A stretch of 23,458 bases of DNA from Actinomycetes bacterium (GTDB lineage: Bacteria > Actinomycetota > Actinomycetes > Actinomycetales > Microbacteriaceae): NCBI GenBank assembly GCA_023432005.1, contig JAEYVF010000054.1:1-23458 (forward strand), written 5' to 3'. Shown here piece by piece: positions 7,411-14,785 of the stretch (positions within the stretch are counted from its first letter, which is position 1; every line of letters starts with the position of its first letter). Position numbers and translations under genes: made by a program. The notes under the pieces were generated by a model. It worked only from the letters and a program-made list of their open reading frames with translations. It had not been told where the DNA came from and did not search any database.

Positions 7411-8417
7411 CCATGCAGACCACCTCGCTCGCCCCCGCCGAGCGCGCCGTGCGCGTGCTCGGGGGCGACCTCACCGAGCGCAGCCTCCGCCAGCACCTCG
7501 AGGGGCTGAGCGGGGTCGACGCCGTCGGCCTCGAGCAGCGGGCCGCGGGGCTCGCGACGCGCTCGATCAAGACGAGCTCGAAGGCCTGGGCGCTCGACCG
7601 GATCATCGAGCTCATCGACCTCACGACGCTCGAGGGCGCCGACACGCCCGGCAAGGTGCGCTCGCTCGTCGCGAAGGCCCTCACGCCCGACGCGTCGGAC
7701 CTCTCGACGCCGCGTGTCGCCGCGGTCTGCGTCTACGGCGACATGGTGCCGTACGCCGTCGAGGCGCTCGGCTCGGCGCACGGCGACCCGGATGACGGTC
7801 TCGTCTCGGTCGCGGCCGTCGCGACGGCCTTCCCCTCGGGCCGCGCCTCGCTCGCCGTGAAGCTCGCGGACACGCGCGACGCGGTCGCAGCCGGTGCCGA
7901 CGAGATCGACATGGTCATCGACCGGGGCGCGTTCCTCGCCGGCCGCTACGGCAAGGTCTTCGAGGAGATCGTGGCGGTCAAGGAGGCGTGCCGCCGCGAT
8001 GACGGCAGCTACGCGAGCCTCAAGGTCATCCTCGAGACCGGCGAGCTCACCACCTACGACAACGTGCGCCGCGCATCGTGGCTCTCGATCCTCGCGGGCG
8101 GCGACTTCATCAAGACCTCCACCGGCAAGGTCTCGCCGGCAGCGACCCTGCCCGTGACCCTCCTCATGCTCGAGGCCGTGCGCGACTGGCATCGCCTCAC
8201 GGGCGAGTACGTGGGCGTCAAGCCCGCGGGCGGCATCCGCGCCTCGAAGGACGCCGTGCGCTACCTCGTGACGGTCGCCGAGACCGTCGGCGAGCAGTGG
8301 CTGCAGCCGCACCTGTTCCGCTTCGGCGCGTCGAGCCTCCTCAACGACGTGCTCCTGCAGCGCCAGAAGCTCCGCACCGGCCGCTACTCCGGCCCCGACT
8401 ACGTGACGATCGACTAG
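7407..8417 (+). CDS. deoC: Deoxyribose-phosphate aldolase DeoC
   Basis: DeoC cleaves 2-deoxy-D-ribose 5-phosphate to acetaldehyde and glyceraldehyde 3-phosphate, in deoxynucleoside breakdown. The 336 residues are longer than the E. coli enzyme (259) because of an N-terminal extension of about 80 residues. The Schiff-base lysine is K236 in DFIKTSTGK, the second active lysine is K272 in GVKPAGGIR, and the active-site acidic segment is ADEIDMVID. The start ATG 7407 overlaps the regulator stop and has GGAGG at 7398-7402. Downstream come two aldehyde dehydrogenase family genes, which would handle the acetaldehyde formed. Confidence 0.96.
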   Translation: MTMQTTSLAPAERAVRVLGGDLTERSLRQHLEGLSGVDAVGLEQRAAGLATRSIKTSSKAWALDRIIELIDLTTLEGADTPGKVRSLVAKALTPDASDLSTPRVAAVCVYGDMVPYAVEALGSAHGDPDDGLVSVAAVATAFPSGRASLAVKLADTRDAVAAGADEIDMVIDRGAFLAGRYGKVFEEIVAVKEACRRDDGSYASLKVILETGELTTYDNVRRASWLSILAGGDFIKTSTGKVSPAATLPVTLLMLEAVRDWHRLTGEYVGVKPAGGIRASKDAVRYLVTVAETVGEQWLQPHLFRFGASSLLNDVLLQRQKLRTGRYSGPDYVTID

Positions 8418-8430
8418 GACGGCATCCGAC

Positions 8431-9927
8431 ATGAAGGACATCACCCCCACGAGCGGCCGCGGCTTCCTCGACTACGCACCCGCGCCCGAGTCGACCTCGA
8501 TCCTGCACCTGCGCGACTCCTACGGCCTCTTCATCGACGGCGAGTTCCGCGACGGTACAGGCGGGTCGTTCACGACCATCTCGCCCGCGACCGAGAAGCG
8601 CATCGCCAAGATCGCGAGCGCGTCCGAGGCCGACGTGGATGCCGCGGTCGCCGCGGCGCGCCGCGCCTACGAGAAGACCTGGTCGCGCATGACGGGCGCC
8701 GACCGCGGCAAGTACCTGTTCCGGATCGCGCGACTCGTGCAGGAGCGCGCCCGCGAGCTCGCGGTCGCCGAGTCTCTCGACAACGGCAAGCCCATCAAGG
8801 AGAGCCGCGACACCGACATCCCGCTCGTCGCCGCCTGGTTCTTCTACTACGCGGGCTGGGCCGACAAGCTCGACTACGCCGGCCTCGGCGCGAACCCGCG
8901 CCCGCACGGCGTCGCCGCGCAGATCATCCCCTGGAACTTCCCGCTGCTCATGCTCGCGTGGAAGATCGCGCCCGCGCTCGCCGCCGGCAACACGGTGGTG
9001 CTCAAGCCCGCCGAGACGACACCGCTCTCGGCGCTGCTCTTCGCCGAGATCCTGCAGCAGGCCGAGCTGCCTCCGGGCGTCGTCAACATCGTCACCGGCG
9101 CGGGGGAGACCGGCCAGGCGCTCGTGCGGCATCCGGATGTCGACAAGGTCGCGTTCACGGGCTCGACCGCGGTGGGCCGCGAGATCGCGAAGACCATCGC
9201 GGGCACGCGCAAGAAGGCGACCCTCGAGCTCGGCGGCAAGGCCGCCAACATCGTCTTCGACGACGCGCCCATCGACCAGGCCGTCGAGGGCATCGTCAAC
9301 GGCATCTTCTTCAACCAGGGGCACGTGTGCTGCGCCGGCAGCCGCCTGCTCGTGCAGGAGAACGTGCACGACGAGGTCGTCGACCGGCTCAAGGCCCGTC
9401 TCGCGACGCTGCGCCTCGGCGACCCGCTCGACAAGAACACCGACATCGGGGCGATCAACTCCGCCGAGCAGCTCGAGCGCATCCGCACCCTGAGCGACAT
9501 CGGCGAGAAGGAGGGTGCCGAGCGCTGGAGCGCGCCGTGCGACATCCCCGAGAACGGCTTCTGGTTCGCGCCGACGGTGTTCACGAATGTGCAGACCTCC
9601 TCGACGATCGCGCGTGAGGAGATCTTCGGCCCCGTGCTCTCGGTGCTCACGTTCCGCACGCCGGCCGAGGCCATCGCGAAGGCCAACAACACGCCCTACG
9701 GCCTCTCGGCGGGCATCTGGAGCGACAAGGGCTCGAAGATCCTCGCGGTGGCCGACCGGCTGCGCGCGGGCGTCATCTGGGCCAACACGTTCAACCGCTT
9801 CGACCCGGCCTCCCCGTTCGGCGGCTACAAGGAGTCGGGCTACGGCCGCGAGGGCGGCCGTCACGGGCTCGGCGCCTACCTGCAGCCCGCCACCGCCGCC
9901 GTCGCCCCGAAGGGAGCCTCCAAGTGA
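8431..9927 (+). CDS. NAD(P)-dependent aldehyde dehydrogenase, catalytic, ALDH16-like first part
   Basis: The 498-residue protein is a full ALDH. Visible residues are N169 in IPWNFPL, K192 in LKPAE, the glycine segment FTGSTAVGREI, general base E266 in LELGGK, catalytic Cys at 300 in GHVCCAGSR (followed by a second Cys), and EEIFGPVLSVLTF. The start ATG 8431 is 13 nt after deoC with only a weak ribosome site. It probably oxidises acetaldehyde, or another aldehyde made by DeoC, to the acid. It overlaps the next gene, which encodes an ALDH-like domain without catalytic residues. That arrangement resembles the two-domain ALDH16 family. Enzyme class is certain; substrate and ALDH16 link are inferred. 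Confidence 0.93.
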   Translation: MKDITPTSGRGFLDYAPAPESTSILHLRDSYGLFIDGEFRDGTGGSFTTISPATEKRIAKIASASEADVDAAVAAARRAYEKTWSRMTGADRGKYLFRIARLVQERARELAVAESLDNGKPIKESRDTDIPLVAAWFFYYAGWADKLDYAGLGANPRPHGVAAQIIPWNFPLLMLAWKIAPALAAGNTVVLKPAETTPLSALLFAEILQQAELPPGVVNIVTGAGETGQALVRHPDVDKVAFTGSTAVGREIAKTIAGTRKKATLELGGKAANIVFDDAPIDQAVEGIVNGIFFNQGHVCCAGSRLLVQENVHDEVVDRLKARLATLRLGDPLDKNTDIGAINSAEQLERIRTLSDIGEKEGAERWSAPCDIPENGFWFAPTVFTNVQTSSTIAREEIFGPVLSVLTFRTPAEAIAKANNTPYGLSAGIWSDKGSKILAVADRLRAGVIWANTFNRFDPASPFGGYKESGYGREGGRHGLGAYLQPATAAVAPKGASK

Positions 9928-10781
9928 GCCGCCTCACGATCCCCAAGACCTACAAGCTCTACATCGGCGGGAAGTTCCCGCGCAGCGAGTCGGGCCGCAG
10001 CTACGAGGTGACGGGCGCCGACGGCTCGTTCCTCGCGAACGCCTCGCTCGCCTCCCGTAAGGACGCGCGCGACGCCGTCGTGGCCGCACGCGCCGCGGTC
10101 TCCGGATGGGGCGGTGCGACCGCCTACAACCGCGGCCAGGTGCTCTACCGCGTCGCCGAGGTGCTCGAGGGGCGTCGAGCCCAGTTCGTCGAGGAGCTGC
10201 GCGCCTCGGAAGGGCTGACGGCCGCCGAGGCCAGCCGCCAGGTCGACGAGACGATCGACACCTGGGTCTGGTACGCCGGATGGGCCGACAAGTTCGTGCA
10301 GGTCGCGGGCGCCGGCAACCCCGTCGCGGGCCCGTACTTCAACCTCTCGGTGCCCGAGCCCACGGGCGTCGTGGCGGTCGTCGCGCCGCAGGGCGAGGCG
10401 AGCCTGCTCGGCCTCGTGCGCGTCGTCGCGCCCGCGCTCGTCGCGGGAAACGCGGTCGTCGTCGTCGCCGACGAGGCGCATCCGCTCTCGGCGATCAGCC
10501 TCGCCGAGGTACTCGCGACGAGCGATGTGCCGGCCGGCGTCGTCAACGTGCTCACGGGCTCCCCCGCCGAGATCGCGCCGTGGCTCGCGTCGCACGCCGA
10601 CGTCAACGCACTCGACCTCGCGGGTGCGGGAGAGCTCGAGTGGGTCGACCTCGAGATCGCGGCCGCCGAGACGCTCACGCGCGTGCTGCGCCCCGAGCCG
10701 GGCGTGCCCGCGGCGACGCTCGACCGCATCCTCGCGTTCACCGAGACGAAGACGGTGTGGCACACGAAGAGCCTCATCTGA
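9924..10781 (+). CDS. Catalytically dead, shortened ALDH-like protein (ALDH16 C-terminal domain-like)
   Basis: The 285 residues match an ALDH coenzyme domain to about residue 235, then jump to a short ALDH-like tail, AFTETKTVWH. The whole catalytic domain is absent: no Glu of LELGGK and no Cys motif. Coenzyme contacts are altered too, with VAPQGEASLL where PWNFPLL is expected and VVVADEAHPLS where VLKPAE is expected. The reading frame is clean with normal high-GC codons, so it is not a decayed remnant. GTG 9924 overlaps the catalytic ALDH stop (GTGA), with AGGGAG at 9911-9916. In ALDH16 proteins a non-catalytic ALDH-like domain follows the active one; here the two appear as separate genes, probably forming one complex. 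A pseudoenzyme role is inferred. Confidence 0.88.
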   Translation: MSRLTIPKTYKLYIGGKFPRSESGRSYEVTGADGSFLANASLASRKDARDAVVAARAAVSGWGGATAYNRGQVLYRVAEVLEGRRAQFVEELRASEGLTAAEASRQVDETIDTWVWYAGWADKFVQVAGAGNPVAGPYFNLSVPEPTGVVAVVAPQGEASLLGLVRVVAPALVAGNAVVVVADEAHPLSAISLAEVLATSDVPAGVVNVLTGSPAEIAPWLASHADVNALDLAGAGELEWVDLEIAAAETLTRVLRPEPGVPAATLDRILAFTETKTVWHTKSLI

Positions 10782-10804
10782 GGCTCGCGTCGCTGGGAGC
10801 GCCT

Positions 10805-10842
10805 GGTCTCGATACGGCGCGCTGGGGCGCGCCCACTCGACC
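10805..10842. repeat. REP-like extragenic palindrome
   Basis: The left arm GGTCTCGATACGGCGCGC and right arm GCGCGCCCACTCGACC pair around a short TGGG loop. Elements with this GGTCTCGATACG ... ACTCGACC pattern are, from memory, frequent between genes in Microbacteriaceae. It lies 24 bp after the ALDH-like gene, so it may also act as a terminator or mRNA-stabilising hairpin. Only one copy was noticed in this window. Confidence 0.6.
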
Positions 10843-10859
10843 TGCGGCGCCGCATAACA

Positions 10860-10883
10860 GAACGGTAACGTTCGTGCTACAGT
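10860..10883 (+). promoter_or_regulatory. Promoter with palindromic operator before the glycerophosphodiesterase gene
   Basis: GAACG-GTAA-CGTTC (10860-10873) is a perfect inverted repeat directly before a -10-like TACAGT (10878-10883). A repressor bound there would cover the promoter spacer. The predicted start near 10890 gives a leader of about 48 nt. The binding protein is unknown; a phosphate-control box is possible but the classical repeat is not clear. Confidence 0.45.
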
Positions 10884-10937
10884 CGGGTCACCTCGCGACG
10901 ATGCGGGGAACCCGAGTCGGAAGCAGAGCTGCCGTTG

Positions 10938-11813
10938 GTGACGCATCCCGTTCGGCGGACGCTCGCATCCGCCGTCGTCATCCTCGCCCTCGTGGCGGTG
11001 CTCGTGCTCGTGCCGGATGCCGTGCGCGTCTACGCGACCAACATGATGGGGTCGCTGCGCGCGCCGGGTGAGCCGGCCTTTGTCGCGGGCCACCGCGGGG
11101 ATCGCGCGCGCGGGCCCGAGAACACGATGCCCGCGATCGTCGCGGCTCTCGGGTCGCGGCTCGAGTTCGTCGAGACCGACGTGCAGCTGACGGCCGACGG
11201 GGTGCCCGTGCTCATGCACGACGAGACGGTCGACCGTACGACCGACGGAAGCGGGGCCGTCGCCGACCTCACGCTCGCGCAGCTGCGCACGCTCGACGCG
11301 GGCTCCTGGTACGGGGCCGAGTTCGCGGGAACACCCGTGCCCCTCTTCGACGAGTTCGTCGACGCGCTCGCCGCCCACCGGGGGAAGAAGGCGCTCGTCG
11401 AGCTCAAGGGCCACTGGGATCCCGAGGGGGTCCGCACGGTGCTCGACGCCATCTACCTGCGCGGCGTGCAGAACCGCGTGGTGTTCGCGAGCTTCAACCT
11501 CACGACCGTGACGCATCTCGCCGACACCGCGCCCGCGATCCCGCGCGTCATCATCAAGCGCGACCTGCCGCGGGATCCCGTGGGACTCGCGTCGTACTAC
11601 GGCGCGATCGCGATCATCACGACGCCGAACTCGCTCGAGAACGACCCCGATGCCGTCGCGCGCATGCACGAGGCGGGACTCGGAGTGCTCGTGTACACGC
11701 TCAACAGCGAGAAGCGCTGGTCGGAGGCCCTCGCGTACGGCGTCGACGGCATCATCACCGACCGGCCCTCGAAGCTCGACGGCTGGATCGCCGCGACCGC
11801 CCCCGGCACCTAG
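10938..11813 (+). CDS. Membrane-anchored glycerophosphodiester phosphodiesterase
   Basis: The enzyme hydrolyses glycerophosphodiesters to glycerol 3-phosphate and an alcohol. The 291-residue protein has a basic start and one hydrophobic helix (about residues 9-27), so the catalytic part should lie outside the membrane. The GDPD signature is present: GHRGDRARGPENT with H52, R53 and E61, then FVETDVQLTADGVPVLMHD with E79, D81 and H94. The C-terminal strand is YTLNSEKRWSEALAYGVDGIITDRP. GTG 10938 is preferred; a TTG at 10935 is also in frame. Its likely role is phosphate or glycerol supply from phospholipid or teichoic acid debris. Family is certain; substrate is inferred. It converges on the M20 gene with 8 bp between stops. 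Confidence 0.93.
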   Translation: MTHPVRRTLASAVVILALVAVLVLVPDAVRVYATNMMGSLRAPGEPAFVAGHRGDRARGPENTMPAIVAALGSRLEFVETDVQLTADGVPVLMHDETVDRTTDGSGAVADLTLAQLRTLDAGSWYGAEFAGTPVPLFDEFVDALAAHRGKKALVELKGHWDPEGVRTVLDAIYLRGVQNRVVFASFNLTTVTHLADTAPAIPRVIIKRDLPRDPVGLASYYGAIAIITTPNSLENDPDAVARMHEAGLGVLVYTLNSEKRWSEALAYGVDGIITDRPSKLDGWIAATAPGT

Positions 11814-11821
11814 GTCCTCCG

Positions 11822-13147
11822 TCAGAGACGGCCGATGAGGGCGTCGAAGAAGGCGACCGCGCGGCGGTAGGTCGAGACGCGGATGCGCTCGTCGATGCCG
11901 TGGATCGACTCGAGCTCCTCCTGGCGCAGGTCGAACGGCAGGAAGCGGTAGACGCGGTCGGAGATCGCTGCGAAGTGGCGCGAGTCGCTCGCCTGCAGCA
12001 TGACATAGGGGGCGACCGCGGCATCCGGGAACACCTCGCGGATGCTCGCGACGATCGCATCCCACGCCGGGCCGTCGGCGGGGGAGACGGGCGCGGGGTC
12101 GGCGCCCTCGAGCAGCCGGACCTGCACGGCGGGGTCGTCGATCGTGGCCACGATGTCGGCGATGGCGGAGGCGACGGTCTCGCCCGGGAGGATGCGCGCG
12201 TTGATCGTCGCCGTCGCGCGCTCGGGCACGACGTTGCGGCTCGACGAGCCGCGGAGCTGCGTCACGGCGCGCGTCGTGCGCGTCATGGCCGCGAGCTGGG
12301 GGCTCATGCGCGCGAGCGTCGTCGCGAGCACGCCGCGGAAGGTACGGGCGTGGCGCAGCATCCAGCCCCGGGGGCCGCCGAGACGCGCCCCCATCGACTC
12401 CAGGAGCCCGATGACGGGCTCGATGAGGTACGGCGTGCGCGGCTGGTTCTCGAGCCGCAGGATGGCGCGGGCGAGCACCGCCGTCGAACCCTCCGGCAAC
12501 GGGATCGCCGCATGCCCGCCTGGCTGCTCGACGACGAGCTCGACGTTCATCATGCCCTTCTCGGTGACGCCCACGACGGCCGTCGAGCCGAGCCCGGGCA
12601 GCAGCTGGTCCATGACGGCACCGCCCTCGTCGATCACGAGCCACGGGCGCACCTCTCGTTCGCCGAGGAGCGCGACGACGGCCGCGATCCCCGTGCCGCC
12701 GGCCTCCTCGTCGTGGCCGAACGCGAGGTACACGTCGGATGCCGGGGTGAAGCCCGCCGCGAGCCGCGCCTCGACGGCCTCGAGGATCGCGATGAGCGCC
12801 GCCTTGTCGTCGAGTGCGCCGCGCGCCCACACGAGCGTCTCGTCGCCCTCGCCCGTCAGCTCAGCCGCGAACGGCGGATGCGTCCACCGTGCAGGGTCGT
12901 CCACCGCCACGACGTCCTGGTGCGCCATGAGCACGGCGGGCGGGCCGTCACCCGCGCCGCGCCAGCGGAACAGCAGCGTGCGCTGCGCCACGACCTCGCG
13001 CTCGAGGCGCTCGTGCACGAGGGGGAACATCCGCTCGAGCGCGGCGTGGAAGCCCGCGAACGCCTCCTCGACGCCCCCCGCACCCTCGTGCGAGTAGGTC
13101 GGATAGCGCAGCAGCTCGCGGAAGCGGTCGAGGCTCGGGTCGCTCAT
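11822..13147 (-). CDS. M20 family metallopeptidase (carboxypeptidase-like)
   Basis: The 441-residue minus-strand protein carries all M20 zinc and catalytic marks: LMAHQDVV (H76, catalytic D78), ARGALDDKAAL (bridging Asp about 113), GHDEEAGG (E147 catalytic, E148), and a C-terminal His in DSRHFAAISDRVYRF. The dimer or lid domain lies between. It resembles the carboxypeptidase S branch, which trims C-terminal residues from peptides. No signal peptide is visible, so it is probably cytoplasmic. The start ATG 13147 is chosen because TACGAT lies exactly 6 nt upstream; an in-frame ATG at 13222 would overlap the divergent gene. The exact peptide substrate is unknown. Confidence 0.93.
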   Translation of the reverse strand: MSDPSLDRFRELLRYPTYSHEGAGGVEEAFAGFHAALERMFPLVHERLEREVVAQRTLLFRWRGAGDGPPAVLMAHQDVVAVDDPARWTHPPFAAELTGEGDETLVWARGALDDKAALIAILEAVEARLAAGFTPASDVYLAFGHDEEAGGTGIAAVVALLGEREVRPWLVIDEGGAVMDQLLPGLGSTAVVGVTEKGMMNVELVVEQPGGHAAIPLPEGSTAVLARAILRLENQPRTPYLIEPVIGLLESMGARLGGPRGWMLRHARTFRGVLATTLARMSPQLAAMTRTTRAVTQLRGSSSRNVVPERATATINARILPGETVASAIADIVATIDDPAVQVRLLEGADPAPVSPADGPAWDAIVASIREVFPDAAVAPYVMLQASDSRHFAAISDRVYRFLPFDLRQEELESIHGIDERIRVSTYRRAVAFFDALIGRL

Positions 13148-13153
13148 GCTCCG

Positions 13154-13159
13154 ATCGTA
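13154..13159 (-). promoter_or_regulatory. -10 box of leaderless promoter for the M20 peptidase
   Basis: On the minus strand, TACGAT is followed by exactly 6 nt (CGGAGC) and then the ATG at 13147. Transcription should begin on the start codon. Confidence 0.6.
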
Positions 13160-13188
13160 GGATGCACGGCGAGCCGCTCCAGCCTGGA

Positions 13189-13194
13189 TACTCT
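13189..13194 (+). promoter_or_regulatory. -10 box of leaderless promoter for the 13201 operon
   Basis: TACTCT is followed by 6 nt (GAGGGG) and then GTG 13201. It is divergent from the leaderless promoter of the M20 gene only 30 bp away. No clear -35 box is seen. Confidence 0.6.
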
Positions 13195-13200
13195 GAGGGG

Positions 13201-13566
13201 GTGAGCTCATCCCGTCCCGCATCCCGTTACGGCGACCCCGGATGGCGGCGCATGGCGCTGGCCCCCGCTCTCCTCGCGGCCATCGTGCTCTTCGTGGGCA
13301 TCGCCCTCATCGGCCAGGACGCCTTCCAGCTCGTGAGCTGGGGGGTCGCGGTGCTCGCCCTCATCGTCATCGTGTTCGCCCTTCGTGCGCGTCACTGGTG
13401 GTGGATCCCCGTCTTCGCGGCGGTCGCCGTGTTCTGGAATCCCGTGATGCCGTTCGGCTTCGACGGTCCGCTGTGGCTCGGCGCGCAGTACGTCGCGATC
13501 GCGGCGTTCATCGCGGCGGGGGTGCTCATCAAGGTGCCGACGCCCGGGGAGGGCTCGCGCCGATGA
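13201..13566 (+). CDS. Small membrane protein of unknown function, first of a four-gene envelope cluster
   Basis: The 121-residue protein has a short N-terminal tail (SSSRPASRYGDPGWRR) and about four hydrophobic segments, near residues 18-38, 42-60, 65-80 and 92-110. An aromatic, proline-rich stretch (HWWWIPVFAAVAVFWNPVMPF) stands out and recalls a small actinobacterial DUF family, but I cannot name it safely. GTG 13201 follows a -10 box by 6 nt. Its stop overlaps the ATG of the next gene (ATGA), so it is the first gene of an operon. No enzymatic motif is visible. Confidence 0.85.
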   Translation: MSSSRPASRYGDPGWRRMALAPALLAAIVLFVGIALIGQDAFQLVSWGVAVLALIVIVFALRARHWWWIPVFAAVAVFWNPVMPFGFDGPLWLGAQYVAIAAFIAAGVLIKVPTPGEGSRR

Positions 13567-14228
13567 CGGATGCCGCACCCGCTCCGGTCGCGGAGGAGGC
13601 ACCGCCCTCTGCCCCGCGCCGCCGGATGCCGGGGCGCGGCACGATCGTCGCGGGTGCCGTCGTGCTCGCCCTCGCGGTGGGCGCCGTCGTCGCGATCCCG
13701 CTCGGCGGGTGGGACACCGTCGAGCTCGAGAGCGCGGCGATCCCCGAGCTCGGCGTGGGCGAGCTGTACGAGGGGCGCCACTACTCCGTCCGTCTCGAGG
13801 AGGCGTGGGTCGGCGACGTCGTGCCCGACGAGTACGACGAACCCGAGGAGGGCATGACCTTCGTGATCGTGCGCGCGGTCGTGCGCAACGAATGGCGCGA
13901 GCCCGACGGCGACGCCTCGCGTCTGCTCACCTTCGAGGCGCTCGACCTCCTCCCGAAGCTCGATCGCGATGCGACCGTGCGGATCGCGTCGGACGGGGTG
14001 TACGCGCCGCCGCTCTCACCGGGCGTGGCGACGGAGGTCCTGCTGCGCTGGGAGGTGCCCGCGGGGTCCGTCTCGCCGGGTGATCCGATCGCGTTCGGCG
14101 TGATCGACGGCCGCCCGGAGCGCGCGATCCTGTACAGCGGCACCGCCTGGCGCGACGAGCAGGTCGTCGTCGAGGCGACGCTCGTGCCGCGTCCCTCGAG
14201 CGAGCTGGAGTACTCATGGGACGGATGA
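13563..14228 (+). CDS. Single-pass envelope protein with DUF4352-like extracellular domain
   Basis: The 221-residue protein has a Pro/Ala-rich, basic cytoplasmic tail (about 1-26), one membrane helix (about 27-47), and a beta-rich external domain. The segment YSVRLEEAWVGDVVPDEYDE, followed by EEGMTFVIVRAVVRNEW, resembles the immunoglobulin-like DUF4352 pattern, where a strand is followed by a long partner strand ending in N. It starts at ATG 13563, overlapping the previous stop. It is related to the gene at 14779, which has RIRVLESW, EEYGVPEGT and a matching strand. Function is unknown; such domains often occur in surface or regulatory lipoproteins. Confidence 0.85.
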   Translation: MTDAAPAPVAEEAPPSAPRRRMPGRGTIVAGAVVLALAVGAVVAIPLGGWDTVELESAAIPELGVGELYEGRHYSVRLEEAWVGDVVPDEYDEPEEGMTFVIVRAVVRNEWREPDGDASRLLTFEALDLLPKLDRDATVRIASDGVYAPPLSPGVATEVLLRWEVPAGSVSPGDPIAFGVIDGRPERAILYSGTAWRDEQVVVEATLVPRPSSELEYSWDG

Positions 14229-14785
14229 CGCGGACGCTCCGCGCCCTCGTCGCCGTCGCGCTCGTGGCGGCGGCGTTCGCCGTGGCACGCACCGAGCCGC
14301 CCGAGGAGGTCGCCTTCGCCCCCTTCGTGGTGCGCGTCGAGGTGGGCGATGTGGGCGAGGGTCGCGGGCTGCAGGGCGCCGTCGATGGCGCGCTGCTCGC
14401 CGACGAGGTGACGCTCGACGACTGGACGGGCGACACGACGGGCGTATGGCTCGTCGTGCACACCCGCATGGCCACGACCGAGAACCCGTCGCTCGCCTAC
14501 GCGACGTTGGATGTGGGGGAGCGGCGCTGGACGGCGAGCACGCGCCCCGGTCTCCGCGCCATGAACTCGGCAGGCCTCGACGCGGGGCTGCCGATGGCCG
14601 GCTCCTTCGCCTTCGAGCTGCCCGCCGACGTCGCCGACCAGGCCGCCGCACGCTCCGCGACGCTCCGTCTCGCCGCCGAGGGCGATCCGCGCCTCCGCAC
14701 GGTCATCGAGACGGAGCTCGACCTCACCGAGCTCGCGCACGAGGGTGTGTTCGAGATCGCGCCGAAGGAGCGGATCAGGTGGTGA
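14216..14785 (+). CDS. Exported or anchored protein of unknown function
   Basis: The 189-residue protein has an N-terminal hydrophobic segment (TLRALVAVALVAAAFAVA, about residues 6-23) that could be a signal peptide or anchor. The rest is beta-rich with few cysteines: FVVRVEVGDVGEGRGLQGAV and GVWLVVHTRMATTE. It overlaps the previous gene by 13 nt and has GGAG 5 nt before the ATG. Its stop overlaps the possible start of the next gene. It sits between two related envelope genes, so the four products may act together at the cell surface. I do not recognise the family. Confidence 0.83.
   Translation: MGRMTRTLRALVAVALVAAAFAVARTEPPEEVAFAPFVVRVEVGDVGEGRGLQGAVDGALLADEVTLDDWTGDTTGVWLVVHTRMATTENPSLAYATLDVGERRWTASTRPGLRAMNSAGLDAGLPMAGSFAFELPADVADQAAARSATLRLAAEGDPRLRTVIETELDLTELAHEGVFEIAPKERIRW

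Noticed and set aside
9924..10781. Second ALDH as a decaying pseudogene
   Set aside because: No frameshift or internal stop, normal codon use, coupled start, and a retained C-terminal ALDH strand argue for a maintained short protein.
13148..13222. Upstream start (13222) for the M20 peptidase
   Set aside because: The extension would overlap the divergent gene and its promoter, and adds 25 residues before the conserved N-terminus.
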